A stretch of DNA of 28,042 nucleotides from SFHK01 sp963618055 (GTDB taxonomy: Bacteria; Bacillota; Clostridia; Christensenellales; Aristaeellaceae): the NCBI GenBank assembly GCA_963618055.1, contig CAVERI010000030.1:1-28042 (forward strand), given 5' to 3'. How positions within the stretch are numbered: the first letter of the stretch is position 1; each line of letters starts with the position of its first letter. Both the position numbers and the translations under genes were made by a program. The notes under the pieces are model-generated. The model did no database searches and was not told the origin of the DNA. It saw only the letters and a list, made by a program, of their open reading frames with translations. Shown here in pieces: positions 14,720 to 22,876 of this stretch.

Positions 14720-17700
14720 TTATTTGTTGTAGTTATACACCTTTCCGTCCGCGTCCAGCATCGTGACCGTTTCGAGCAGGTCGCCGAAGTAATACTCCAT
14801 GTCGCTGCGGCTGAGGGACTGCGAGAAGTAATACAGAAGGTGTCCCGGACGCTTGCGGGCGTAGCTCTTCAGCGTGTTGACCTCCGAATCGTAGGTCTTG
14901 CGCGACGGCCCCCACTTCTCCAGATGCTGATCGATCTCCGGCTCAAGCAGGTTGTAGCGCTCGTCGATCATCGCCAGCACCGACTCGCTCGACCACGGGC
15001 CGCGCAGCTTCTCGGCAAAGAGCTTGAGGAACATGTCCTTGCACTCCGCGTTCTTCATCAGCGCGATAAACAGCGAGTTGTCCGTCTTGTTGCTCTCGCC
15101 CACGCCGCCCGCCTTGAGCCAGCGGCCGACGGAGTTGGTGTTGGTGGTGAACGCCCAGTCGAAATCGAACAGGATGAAGCGCCACTTGCCGTCCGTCTCC
15201 GTGGTGCGGTACTTCTTCACGTTCAGCAGGTCGGTGTTGCCGGTGTACATTTCAACGGCAATGTAGTTGAGATAGTTCTCAACGTCGATGTACTGCTTCA
15301 CGTATTCCAACTTTTCGCTGGTTTCCACGCCGTTTTTCTTGATCCAGTCCATGATGGTCGTCCACGAATCCACGGAGCCCTTCATCACCGACGTGTTCGC
15401 CTTGATCAGGTCGATGGAATCCTTGATCGCCGGATCCCAGCCCTCCCACTGGCAGATGGAGAAGGTGTTGATGCGCTCGCGCATGTTGTAGTGCCCCCAG
15501 TACTCGCCGTTCAGGTAGACGATGGCAAGGTTGGTGTCCTGATACATCACGCCCATGCCCTCGGCGAGCGCGGTCAGGATGGAGTCGCGCATGCGGGTCT
15601 TCTTCGTATCCTGCCCGGACGCGCGCAGAAGGAACGACTGATACTCGGTGTAGTCCCGGTTCGGGAACAGCTTCGCGCGGAAGCGGCTGTCGCCATACTT
15701 GCTGCGGGCAATGATCTTGAACGGCTTCTGATCCTCCTTGCGGCTGTACTGGCCGTGCAGGCGCACGCCGCAGCCCTGCGACAGGATGGTGGAGCCGTCC
15801 AGACCGAACAGCTCGACGTTTGCGTCCTTCTCCCACGTCATCCAGAAGTTCGCGCCCTTGTTCAGCGAGCCATAGGGGCTCTTCGTGAAGGCGTTGGGGC
15901 CCTTGACGTACAGGCCGGTGTTGTAGTCCCACAGGTCGGTGGGGTTCATGACCAGTGAAATCACCTGCATCGTGTGGCTCACGCCCACGAGGTACGACTG
16001 CGTTTCCACAAGGCTGGTCAGCTGGCCGTCCTTCACCGCGATGGCGCGGATGATCGTGGTCTGCGTCACCGGAATAGGGTCGGTGTAGACGAACGTCTCA
16101 TACCGTCCCTCCACGGTCACCTCCGGGTCGGGCGTGTAAACGATGCCGCCCACGGCCGCGGGATCGGGCGTGGAGGAATCCAGCGTGTAATAGATAGTCG
16201 CGCCCGGCTCGGCGGACAGCGCCACGTTGAACGACTGGTTCGCCGGATACATGCCGCCCTGCACGGAGAAGGTGGGCTTCAGCATGCGCGATTCATAGCC
16301 GACCGTCACGTTGCCGGTGCCGGGCGTGGAGGCCGCCAGATAATAGAAGCCGCTTCGCCCGCTGATGCGGCCGTAGGACATGTTGGAATATTGCGTGCCC
16401 AGCTGCACGCGGTCGAGAATTTTGCCGGTGGGGTCGGAAAGCACCAGCGTTTCGCCCTCGGAGGAAGACAGCTTGAAGCTCGTGTGGCAATAGCTCTTCA
16501 CGGTGGTGTTCAGGCCGGAGCAGTACACGCCGAGGTATTGACCGGGCGCGATGGTGGTTCCTTCGGGAAACTGCCACTTGCGCGGCTTGGCCGGGTTGTC
16601 CGAAAGCCCCCACGAGCTGAGATCGACGGTCTGCGACGAGGCGTTGTACAGCTCAATCCAGTCATAGGAGGCCTGACCGACGTTCGCCGTGGTGGTCGTG
16701 GCCATGATTTCATTAAAAAAAACGCCGCTTGAATTTTGCGCCGCGAACTGACCATCGATCAGCGCGGCGCTCTGGAAGCTGTTGGACATGCCGGGAGTCG
16801 GCGAAAGGTTTGTTGTCCATGTGCCGTCCGACTGGCGGGAATAGGATTGATCCGCCTTCAGCAGATCGTATTCCACAAGGTCGATCAGCTGCCCGGAGGC
16901 GTTTGACAGATACGCGCCCTCCTTCTCGGTGCTCAGCCGGAAGTTGGTGTGCAGCCGGCCGGCCGGGTCGCGCCGGTCGTAGCCGGAGCAGTAGACGATC
17001 ATGTATTCGTCCGGGCCGATGGACACGTTCGGGAAGTGCCACTTCTGAAGATTCTGGTCGGAATCCGAAAGCGCGTAGCCGTTCAGGCTCACCGTGTAGG
17101 CGGACGTGTTGTGAATCTCGATCCAGTCGAGGAACTCGCCGTTTTCGTCGGGCGCGTAGCTCATGTTCTTGGCCATCAGCTCGGTGATTTCGATGGGGCT
17201 GTCGGTCAGCTCGCGGCTGTCGTGCAGCAGATGATAGCTTTCGCTGGTGTTGCTGAGCCCCGGCGTGGCCTCGTCGGTCACCACCCATTCGCCGTCAATT
17301 TCGGCGTAGGACTGGTTGGCGTTCATTTCGGGAATGTTCAGCGTCTGCACGGCGGTGTTGTTCGTGTTGAACAGCACCAGCGTGTCGCCCGCCGCGGAGA
17401 TGCGGAACGGCGCGTGATACGCGTAGCCCGCGTTGTTGCGCAGCGTGCCCGTGCAATAGACCAGCACGCGCTCGCCCGCCGCCAGCGTCTGGTTCGGGAA
17501 CTCGAAGTACTTGATCATCAGGCTCGAGTCCTTGGCCAGCTTCCAGCCGTACAGGTTCACGGTTTTGCCGGAATTGTTCACGATTTCCACCCAGTCGGGG
17601 TACGCGCCGGTGTCGTCCTGAATGCAGGACGCGTTGGAGCTCATTACCTCGCTGATGCGCACGGTGGCCGCGGCGTCGATTTCGGGGATGGATTTATCCG

Positions 17701-17941
17701 TCGTCTTCGGCAGAACGCCGTTCGGGAACACGTACCTCTGAAGGAAGAAGCACAGTATGATAAACACGATGCCGCACACGATGACCAGCGGCAAAACGTT
17801 CCTCTCGCGTCCGGATGAACGCGGAGCGGGCGCGGGTGCGGGCCTCCGGGTCGGCGCGGGGCGGGACGCAGGCTTGCGCGCGGGCGCGTCCGCGCGGCGC
17901 GGGGCGGGCTTGGACGCGGGTTTCTTCGTAGAATTCTGCAA
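14720..17941 (-). CDS. Membrane-anchored CotH kinase with three lamin-tail domains
   Basis: A 1073-residue protein. Residues 2-47 are a Lys/Arg/Pro/Ala-rich cytoplasmic tail, about 49-69 a transmembrane anchor, and the rest extracellular. Three lamin-tail domains follow at about 93-231, 250-387 and 405-540, each with ISE/ITE/FNE, DWVEI/DWIEI/DWIEL and a closing TPG motif. A chitobiase-C-terminal-like beta-sandwich (YYTLDSSTPDP) lies at about 555-655 and the CotH domain at about 660-1030. CotH motifs include FLLRASGQDTKKTRMRD, YLNGEYWGHYNMRERI and WRFILFDFDWAF. CotH proteins are atypical kinases known from spore coats. The start is TTG (17941), with GGAGG 9 bases upstream; the longer frame from 17980 also starts with TTG and has no SD. 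It is first of the three-gene cluster. Confidence 0.88.
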   Translation of the reverse strand: MQNSTKKPASKPAPRRADAPARKPASRPAPTRRPAPAPAPRSSGRERNVLPLVIVCGIVFIILCFFLQRYVFPNGVLPKTTDKSIPEIDAAATVRISEVMSSNASCIQDDTGAYPDWVEIVNNSGKTVNLYGWKLAKDSSLMIKYFEFPNQTLAAGERVLVYCTGTLRNNAGYAYHAPFRISAAGDTLVLFNTNNTAVQTLNIPEMNANQSYAEIDGEWVVTDEATPGLSNTSESYHLLHDSRELTDSPIEITELMAKNMSYAPDENGEFLDWIEIHNTSAYTVSLNGYALSDSDQNLQKWHFPNVSIGPDEYMIVYCSGYDRRDPAGRLHTNFRLSTEKEGAYLSNASGQLIDLVEYDLLKADQSYSRQSDGTWTTNLSPTPGMSNSFQSAALIDGQFAAQNSSGVFFNEIMATTTTANVGQASYDWIELYNASSQTVDLSSWGLSDNPAKPRKWQFPEGTTIAPGQYLGVYCSGLNTTVKSYCHTSFKLSSSEGETLVLSDPTGKILDRVQLGTQYSNMSYGRISGRSGFYYLAASTPGTGNVTVGYESRMLKPTFSVQGGMYPANQSFNVALSAEPGATIYYTLDSSTPDPAAVGGIVYTPDPEVTVEGRYETFVYTDPIPVTQTTIIRAIAVKDGQLTSLVETQSYLVGVSHTMQVISLVMNPTDLWDYNTGLYVKGPNAFTKSPYGSLNKGANFWMTWEKDANVELFGLDGSTILSQGCGVRLHGQYSRKEDQKPFKIIARSKYGDSRFRAKLFPNRDYTEYQSFLLRASGQDTKKTRMRDSILTALAEGMGVMYQDTNLAIVYLNGEYWGHYNMRERINTFSICQWEGWDPAIKDSIDLIKANTSVMKGSVDSWTTIMDWIKKNGVETSEKLEYVKQYIDVENYLNYIAVEMYTGNTDLLNVKKYRTTETDGKWRFILFDFDWAFTTNTNSVGRWLKAGGVGESNKTDNSLFIALMKNAECKDMFLKLFAEKLRGPWSSESVLAMIDERYNLLEPEIDQHLEKWGPSRKTYDSEVNTLKSYARKRPGHLLYYFSQSLSRSDMEYYFGDLLETVTMLDADGKVYNYNK

Positions 17942-17991
17942 AACGGTATGCCTCCGTAATTGATAAACTGTGAGAAACAAATACCTATGAT

Positions 17992-18020
17992 ATTATACCA
18001 CGCCTATGTCGCTTTGCCCA
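17992..18020 (-). promoter_or_regulatory. Extended -10 promoter of the cotH-VTC-DUF4956 cluster
   Basis: On the minus strand TGGGCA (18020-18015), a 17-base spacer ending in TGG, and TATAAT (17997-17992) form a promoter with a perfect, extended -10 and a 4/6 match at -35. The predicted transcript begins about 45 bases before the TTG start at 17941. It lies just past the duplicated 3' end of the upstream gene. Confidence 0.7.
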
Positions 18021-18052
18021 GTGAGGTTAGGTTAAATTCTTTCCATCCGCTT

Positions 18053-18205
18053 CCCGCGGGGGCAACGATGACGTATCTGTTTTCGCTTGTCCGGCGCGCG
18101 GCGGCGGAGGGCAACGCGGGCGCTTTTCTGCCGAGAGAGCGTCAGCCTCCCGCGGGGGCAACGGTGACGTATCCGTTTTCGCTTGCCCAGCGCGCGGCGG
18201 CGGAG
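18053..18205. repeat. Imperfect tandem duplication of a gene 3' end (96-bp period)
   Basis: 18053-18109 and 18149-18205 are 57-base direct copies differing at 4 positions, exactly 96 bases (32 codons) apart. The right copy encodes the last 17 or so codons of the secreted protein (AAARWASENGYVTVAPAG). The left copy lies beyond its TGA stop and still reads in the same frame as AAARRTSENRYVIVAPAG before running to a TAG. It is a remnant of either a longer ancestral C-terminus or a local duplication. With only two copies and coding content it is not a CRISPR or insertion-sequence feature. Confidence 0.85.
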
Positions 18206-20136
18206 CCGGGCGCGGCTACGATGACCGCGTCAAGCAGCGTGCCCAGCGCGTCCGCGTGGATGGACAGGGGCGCGTCCGGCATAAGGATGGCGCGCAGACT
18301 TTCGCAGCCCGCGAAGGCGTTCGCTTCGATTTCCTGCAGGCTCGTGTGGGAGAGGTCGACGCACTGAACGCCGGACAGGTTCTCAAACGAACCCGCTTCG
18401 ATGCGCGTAAGATTCGCGGGCAGGGTGAGCGTGTTCGGCCACGGAAGTGCTTCAAACCGCAGGCCGTCCCGCACGGCGGCAAGATGCGCCGCGCTTCCGG
18501 GATGGCCGGACACGGTGATGGAAGTGGCGAACGCGCCCTCGGCAATGTCCGAAACGCAGGCGGGCACGAACACGCCCGTGAGCGCGCTTTCCGCGGGGAA
18601 CGCGCCTGCGCGCAGAGCCGTCAGCGGCGCGCCGCCCAGCGTCTCGGGCAGGGACAGGAACGCGGAGGCTCCGCTGCAGCCCGTGACGACCGCACAGCCG
18701 TCCGTAAGCTCGTAGATCAGCCCGGTCGCCTCGTCCAGCTGCGGGCCGGAGATCGGCTCCATGTAGTCGGGAATCTTCATTGCCGCCCAGCCGCGCTTCG
18801 CGCCATCCGCCGTAACGCCCCAGCCCCAGCTGTAGGAGGAACCCTGCACCGTTTCATGCACAAGGAAGATTTCGTCCGGCTTCAGCACGTCCAGCTTGCC
18901 GTAGCCCGTGCCGGGGCCCGTGCGCAGGTTCAGCGACGTGGACACCGTGATTCGGCAGCGGAGAAGCGCTTCGGCGTCCGGGGTTCCATGTTCCACAATG
19001 AAGCCCGCCGTCTCCCTATTGGACGGCGCAAGGTCGAGCCATGTTCCATCCGCCGCCGCGGCCAGCCGGCCGTTGGAGCTGGCGTAGTTCTTTTCGGTGG
19101 GCATGCCGCTCTGCCAATGGGACGCGGCGAACGCGTCGGAGAACGATTCGCCGGATACCCACGTCCAGTTGCCGCAGGCGTATTCGCCGCCCAGCCAGCA
19201 GGGGCCGTTCGCGGCCTTCAGAAGCGGCAGAATCGCTTCCGCCTCGGCGGCTGTGCGAATCGTCGCCAAATGCCCGCCGCGCGTCTCGGCGTATTCCTTG
19301 GCGGAGGCATACGCGTGCGCGCCGGTGAACAGCTCGTAGCGGCGGCCGTTCCGGGTGACGGTCTTCGCGGGCTCCGCGTCGTCCGGCAGCGCCTGTCCCC
19401 ACACGGCGTAGAACGTCGCCGCGCGGTTCTCGCTGAACAGGCCGCCCGCGGACAGCGCAGGCTCCGCGGCGCTTTTATCCTCTGACCAGCCAAGAAACTC
19501 ATAGCCCTTGCGCGTCGGCGCGGCGGCGGTGATTTTGAAGGGCACGCCCTCGGTTTTCGTGCCGGACGCGGGCGCGCCCGTGCCGCCGTTCGCGTCGTAG
19601 GTCATGGGATAGCTTTCCGTCGTGCCGCCGAATTTCTTCCAGTAAATATTCACGGCGTTCGCGCCGCGGGTGTTGCCCTTGTTGTAGCGGTCGGCGGGAA
19701 TTTCAAAGTATACGCAGAAGTACCACGCCGCGTCGAACGCGCCCTGCGCGGTGTCGGGCAGGCTGCGCAGCACGCTGCCTACGCTCTTTTTGTTGTTTTC
19801 CAGCTCATATTGAAGGTAGCCCAGCTGCCCCTCCAGACTTTTCCAGCTTTCAAAGCCGTTAGTTTCGCAATACGAAATCAGTGAATTTCGGCGCGAGTTC
19901 CACTGGCAGATGCCGTAGGCCGCGCCGGAATCGCCGATGGCTTCCGGGTTGAAATTGCTTTCGCTTTTAATGTTGGACAGGATGCCGCACGCAGCCGCGC
20001 GGTTCAGCCCGGCGGTCTCCGTGAGGTATGTATAAATGGTTTGGATGTTTTCCTCCGTGTCCGCGTATCCCGGCGCGGGCACGTGCGCCGCGAGCAGGAG
20101 CGCGAGCAGAAAGAGCGCGGGCAGTCTTCGTTTCAT
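18142..20136 (-). CDS. Secreted mosaic protein: tail-lysozyme, InlB-type repeat, C-type lectin, SH3b and leucine-rich repeats
   Basis: A 664-residue exported protein. The signal peptide is 1-25. Residues 26-172 are a phage-tail-lysozyme-like domain (GILSNIKSESNFNPEAIGD, GAAYGICQWNSRR; Glu59 is the likely catalytic acid). Residues 176-247 form a Listeria-Bacteroides (InlB) repeat (YDANGGTG...GWS...FYAVWG). Residues 259-385 form a C-type-lectin-like domain (YELFTGAHAYASAKEYAETRGGHLATI, CWLGG, NWTWVSGE). Residues 393-460 are a bacterial SH3 domain (LNLRTGPGTGYGKLDVL) and 472-660 BspA-type leucine-rich repeats (LTRIEAGSFENLSGVQCVDLS). There is no LPXTG or transmembrane anchor. Likely a peptidoglycan hydrolase/adhesin that binds walls or glycans outside the cell. 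The start has AAAGGAGG just upstream. It is 23 bases downstream of the pseudouridine synthase gene and probably co-transcribed. Confidence 0.85.
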   Translation of the reverse strand: MKRRLPALFLLALLLAAHVPAPGYADTEENIQTIYTYLTETAGLNRAAACGILSNIKSESNFNPEAIGDSGAAYGICQWNSRRNSLISYCETNGFESWKSLEGQLGYLQYELENNKKSVGSVLRSLPDTAQGAFDAAWYFCVYFEIPADRYNKGNTRGANAVNIYWKKFGGTTESYPMTYDANGGTGAPASGTKTEGVPFKITAAAPTRKGYEFLGWSEDKSAAEPALSAGGLFSENRAATFYAVWGQALPDDAEPAKTVTRNGRRYELFTGAHAYASAKEYAETRGGHLATIRTAAEAEAILPLLKAANGPCWLGGEYACGNWTWVSGESFSDAFAASHWQSGMPTEKNYASSNGRLAAAADGTWLDLAPSNRETAGFIVEHGTPDAEALLRCRITVSTSLNLRTGPGTGYGKLDVLKPDEIFLVHETVQGSSYSWGWGVTADGAKRGWAAMKIPDYMEPISGPQLDEATGLIYELTDGCAVVTGCSGASAFLSLPETLGGAPLTALRAGAFPAESALTGVFVPACVSDIAEGAFATSITVSGHPGSAAHLAAVRDGLRFEALPWPNTLTLPANLTRIEAGSFENLSGVQCVDLSHTSLQEIEANAFAGCESLRAILMPDAPLSIHADALGTLLDAVIVAAPGSAAARWASENGYVTVAPAGG

Positions 20137-20159
20137 GTGGCCTCCTTTGGAAAAAACGG

Positions 20160-21059
20160 TCAGGCTTCAGCTTCGGCAAGCAGCCTTCGAAGCGCATCCG
20201 GCAGGGGAGATTCAAATTCGAGCGCCCGCCCCGTGAGCGGATGCACAAAGCGCACGAGGGTGGAATGCAGCGCGAAGCGCTCGGGCAGCGCGTCCGGCCG
20301 CTCGGTTCCATACAGAAAATCGCCGAACACCGGGCAGCCAAGGTGGGAAAGGTGCACGCGAATCTGATGCGTGCGCCCCGTGTCCAGCCGAAGGCGCAGA
20401 AGCGCGCGCCCGTTTCCGGCCGCAAGCGTCCGGTACATCGTGCGGGAGGGCTTGCCGTCCGCGCGCACCTCGCGGCGAACCGTCGCGCCGTCCGCCTTGC
20501 CGATGGGCGCGTCGATAAGTCCCTCCGGCTGCGCCGGAACGCCGTCCGTCACGGCCAGATATTCGCGCACGAATTCCGGCGTGTGCAGCTGGCGGGACAA
20601 AAGCATCTGCGAATGCGCGTGCTTCGCCGCGACCATCAGGCCGCTGGTGCCCTTGTCCAGCCGGTTCACCGGGCGAAACACGAAGCCCGGCACGTCCCGG
20701 AAGCGCCACGCCAGACGGTTTTCCAGCGTGTTGTCCGGCTGGCGGGGCGAGGATTGCGTGGAAAGCGGCGCGGGCTTGTCGATCACGTACAGATCGTCGT
20801 CCTCATAAAGAACGGAAACCGGCGCGCTTTCCGGGCGAACCGGCACGGCGGGCTCCTCTTCATCCACCAGCGTCACCGAGACCACCTGCCCGGCGCGCAC
20901 GGCATGGTCGGCGTGCACGCTTTCGCCGTCCAGACACAGCGTGCCCAGCGCCTTCGCGCGCGCCAGCTGATGGCTGGATATGCCCAGCCGCCCGCGGGCG
21001 ACGCGGCGAATCAGCCGCCCGTCGTCCTCCGTCGGAACCACATAGCTCAGCTCGCGCAT
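20160..21059 (-). CDS. RluA-family 23S rRNA/tRNA pseudouridine synthase
   Basis: A 299-residue cytoplasmic enzyme that isomerises uridine to pseudouridine in rRNA or tRNA. Residues about 12-75 form an S4-like RNA-binding domain (RLIRRV...SSHQLARAKALGTLCLDG), followed by the catalytic domain with RPVNRLDKGTSGLMV (129-143, catalytic Asp135) and RLDTGRTHQIRVHLSHLGCPVFGD (224-247). This is the RluC/RluD type; which uridines are modified cannot be told. The ATG at 21059 is chosen because GGGAGGG lies about 6 bases upstream and the S4-like domain starts shortly after; the longer frame from 21248 crosses the divergent promoter region. It is head-to-head with rpmG. Confidence 0.92.
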   Translation of the reverse strand: MRELSYVVPTEDDGRLIRRVARGRLGISSHQLARAKALGTLCLDGESVHADHAVRAGQVVSVTLVDEEEPAVPVRPESAPVSVLYEDDDLYVIDKPAPLSTQSSPRQPDNTLENRLAWRFRDVPGFVFRPVNRLDKGTSGLMVAAKHAHSQMLLSRQLHTPEFVREYLAVTDGVPAQPEGLIDAPIGKADGATVRREVRADGKPSRTMYRTLAAGNGRALLRLRLDTGRTHQIRVHLSHLGCPVFGDFLYGTERPDALPERFALHSTLVRFVHPLTGRALEFESPLPDALRRLLAEAEA

Positions 21060-21203
21060 GAAAAGCCCTCCCAACCGGCCATTGTGAAGGAAGAATTCGC
21101 CGTCTGCGGGGGAAAGTCCTTCTAAAAATGAACGATTCGAGGCGCAAGGACTGAAATACTTATGTAAAATTCGTAAAATCTCGTCATTTTCCGCTTCCGA
21201 CTC

Positions 21204-21232
21204 TTGCAATCGAGGGGGAGATGGTCTATAAT
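21204..21232 (+). promoter_or_regulatory. Promoter of the rpmG-secE-nusG-rplKA operon
   Basis: TTGCAA (21204-21209), a 17-base spacer and a perfect TATAAT (21227-21232). It leaves a leader of about 100 bases before the rpmG ATG, containing a possible CGTTCG/CGAACG stem. The remainder of 21060-21336 shows no other convincing element, and no clear promoter for the divergent pseudouridine synthase gene was found. Confidence 0.8.
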
Positions 21233-21336
21233 GTATCAGTCTGCCCAAGAATGTGGGTTGCTGTTGTCGTCCGTTCGGCCAGCGCCCGTCTGCGAACGCG
21301 GGGGCTGACCATTCTTTCCATAGGAGGTGTCAAAAC

Positions 21337-21498
21337 ATGGCATCGGATAAGCGTATTAAGGTTGTACTGGCATGCTCCGAATGCAAGCAGCGCAATTATA
21401 ATACCATCAAGAACAAGAAAAACGACCCCGATCGTCTCGAAATGAGCAAGTATTGCCGCTTCTGCAAGAAGCATACCGTTCATAAGGAAGCGAAGTAA
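21337..21498 (+). CDS. rpmG: 50S ribosomal protein L33 (zinc-binding form)
   Basis: A 53-residue basic protein. CSEC (15-18) and CRFC (near 41-44) form the four-cysteine zinc ribbon of the C+ L33 form. The rest (RNYNTIKNKKNDPDRLEMSKY) is typical. The ATG at 21337 has TAGGAGGTG upstream, ruling out the longer frame from 21253. It is first of the operon, ahead of secE and nusG, the standard Firmicutes order. Confidence 0.97.
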   Translation: MASDKRIKVVLACSECKQRNYNTIKNKKNDPDRLEMSKYCRFCKKHTVHKEAK

Positions 21499-21537
21499 TC
21501 GGGCGGAGGCAACGATCAACTCGGAGGATGTGACAAC

Positions 21538-21789
21538 ATGGCGAACGAAAACGGAACGAAAAAGCCGAATTTCTTCGTGCGCGTCGGAGCATGGTTTAAG
21601 AACCTTGGCGTGAAAATCGGTAAGGCCTTCTATAATATGTTCCACGAGATGAAGAAGGTCACCTGGCCCACGAAGAGCGCGCTCGTGAATTACTCCCTGA
21701 TAGTGCTTCTTTTCATGGTGGTTATGGGCGTAGTGATCGGCCTGTTTGACATGGGCGCGGGCGCTCTGATCAGACTGATCACCGGCTGA
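21538..21789 (+). CDS. secE: Preprotein translocase subunit SecE
   Basis: An 83-residue single-spanning SecE, the clamp subunit of SecYEG. The conserved amphipathic segment EMKKVTWPTKSALVNYS (about 37-53) precedes one transmembrane helix (about 54-74). The N-terminal 30 residues are basic and poorly conserved, as usual in Gram-positive SecE. TCGGAGGATG precedes the ATG. It lies between rpmG and nusG, as in most Firmicutes. Confidence 0.97.
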   Translation: MANENGTKKPNFFVRVGAWFKNLGVKIGKAFYNMFHEMKKVTWPTKSALVNYSLIVLLFMVVMGVVIGLFDMGAGALIRLITG

Positions 21790-21806
21790 CGGGCAAGGAG
21801 TTAAAC

Positions 21807-22337
21807 ATGGCGGAAAATGCCGAGATGAACTGGTATGTCGTACATACCTATTCTGGCTATGAAAACAAGGTCAAGGCGAACCTTGAGAAAACCGTTGAAA
21901 ACAACGGACTTCAGGATCTGATCGCAGAGGTTCAGATTCCGATTGAAGAGGTCGTCGAGATCAAGAATAACAAGCGCCGCGTGGTTCCGCGCAAGCGTAT
22001 GCCGGGTTATGTGCTGGTTCGTATGGTTATGACCAACGAATCATGGTATGTCGTGCGCAATACGCGAGGCGTGACCGGTTTTGTCGGCACGGGAACCAAG
22101 CCCACGCCGCTCCCGGACAGCGACTACACGTCGTTAATGGCCAGCATTCCCGTTACCCGCCTGGACATTCAGGTCGGCGACGAGGTTCGCATCCTTACCG
22201 GCCTGTTCGAGAACTTCACCGGCCGCGTCACCGATATCGACACCGCAAACCAGAAGCTGCGGGTCACGGTGCCGATGCTTAAACGCGAAACTGCCATCGA
22301 TCTGGATTACGACGAAGTCGTTCGTCTGGATTCGTAA
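21807..22337 (+). CDS. nusG: Transcription termination/antitermination protein NusG
   Basis: A 176-residue protein. The NGN domain spans about 8-110 (WYVVHTYSGYENKVKANLE, the RKRMPGYVLVRM core, WYVVRNTRGVTGFVG) and the KOW domain about 122-176 (VGDEVRILTGLFENFTGRV). It binds RNA polymerase and modulates pausing, Rho action and coupling to the ribosome. GCAAGGAG lies upstream of the ATG. It is 17 bases after secE. Confidence 0.98.
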   Translation: MAENAEMNWYVVHTYSGYENKVKANLEKTVENNGLQDLIAEVQIPIEEVVEIKNNKRRVVPRKRMPGYVLVRMVMTNESWYVVRNTRGVTGFVGTGTKPTPLPDSDYTSLMASIPVTRLDIQVGDEVRILTGLFENFTGRVTDIDTANQKLRVTVPMLKRETAIDLDYDEVVRLDS

Positions 22338-22374
22338 CGCGCTTCCATCGCTTGTAAGCCCTCGGGCTTCAGGA

Positions 22375-22408
22375 GTGGGAGGGGCTCAGGAAGGCCCCGC
22401 TACACCAC
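22375..22408 (+). promoter_or_regulatory. Candidate L1-binding autoregulatory hairpin before rplK
   Basis: GTGG (22375-22378) pairs with CCAC (22405-22408), enclosing GGGGC/GCCCC (22381-22385 with 22394-22398) with unpaired bases between the two stems. The same GTGGGAGG...ACCAC pattern recurs before rplA at 22877-22905. L1 represses the rplKA mRNA in other bacteria, so an L1 site here is plausible; the assignment is inferred from position and repetition. Confidence 0.5.
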
Positions 22409-22432
22409 ATACAGATTAAGGAGGAAACCCCT

Positions 22433-22858
22433 ATGGCGAAGAAAGTAACTGCGCTGATCAAGCTGCAGGTCAACGCCGGCAAAGCCACCCCCGCGCCGCC
22501 GATCGGCCCGGCGCTCGGTCAGCATGGCGTAAACATCCCCGGATTCTGCAAGGAATTTAACGACCGCACCGCCAAGCAGGTCGGTCTCGTGATCCCGGTC
22601 GTCATCACCGTGTATCAGGATCGTTCCTTCACGTTCATCTGCAAGACGCCTCCGGCCGCCGTTCTGATCAAGAAGGCCTGCGGCCTCGAGCACGCCTCCG
22701 GCCGTCCCAACAAGGACAAGGTCGCTCACATCTCCAAGGCTCAGGTGAAGGAAATCGCCGAGCTCAAGATGCCCGACCTGAACGCCGCTTCCATCGAAGC
22801 CGCCATGAGCATGGTCGCCGGAACGGCTCGCTCCATGGGCGTTATCGTGGACGACTGA
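22433..22858 (+). CDS. rplK: 50S ribosomal protein L11
   Basis: A 141-residue protein of normal length. The N-terminal domain has the KLQVNAGKATPAPPIGPALGQHGVNI signature region (positions 9-34), which binds antibiotics of the thiostrepton class in other species. The C-terminal RNA-binding domain includes GLEHASGRPNKDKVAHISKAQ and ends with TARSMGVIVDD. AAGGAGG precedes the ATG. Confidence 0.98.
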   Translation: MAKKVTALIKLQVNAGKATPAPPIGPALGQHGVNIPGFCKEFNDRTAKQVGLVIPVVITVYQDRSFTFICKTPPAAVLIKKACGLEHASGRPNKDKVAHISKAQVKEIAELKMPDLNAASIEAAMSMVAGTARSMGVIVDD

Positions 22859-22876
22859 CGCAAGAAGACCAAAACC

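Noticed and set aside
14534..17818. Plus-strand frames opposite the cotH-like gene (474, 252 and 289 aa)
   Set aside because: Low-complexity His/Arg/Val-rich shadows; the opposite strand has three lamin-tail domains and CotH.
18053..18205. Direct repeats as a CRISPR array or insertion-sequence ends
   Set aside because: Only two copies, unequal flanks, and coding content identical in frame with the gene end.
21233..21336. tRNA or riboswitch in the rpmG leader
   Set aside because: A small CGTTCG/CGAACG stem is possible, but no cloverleaf or known aptamer core could be drawn.
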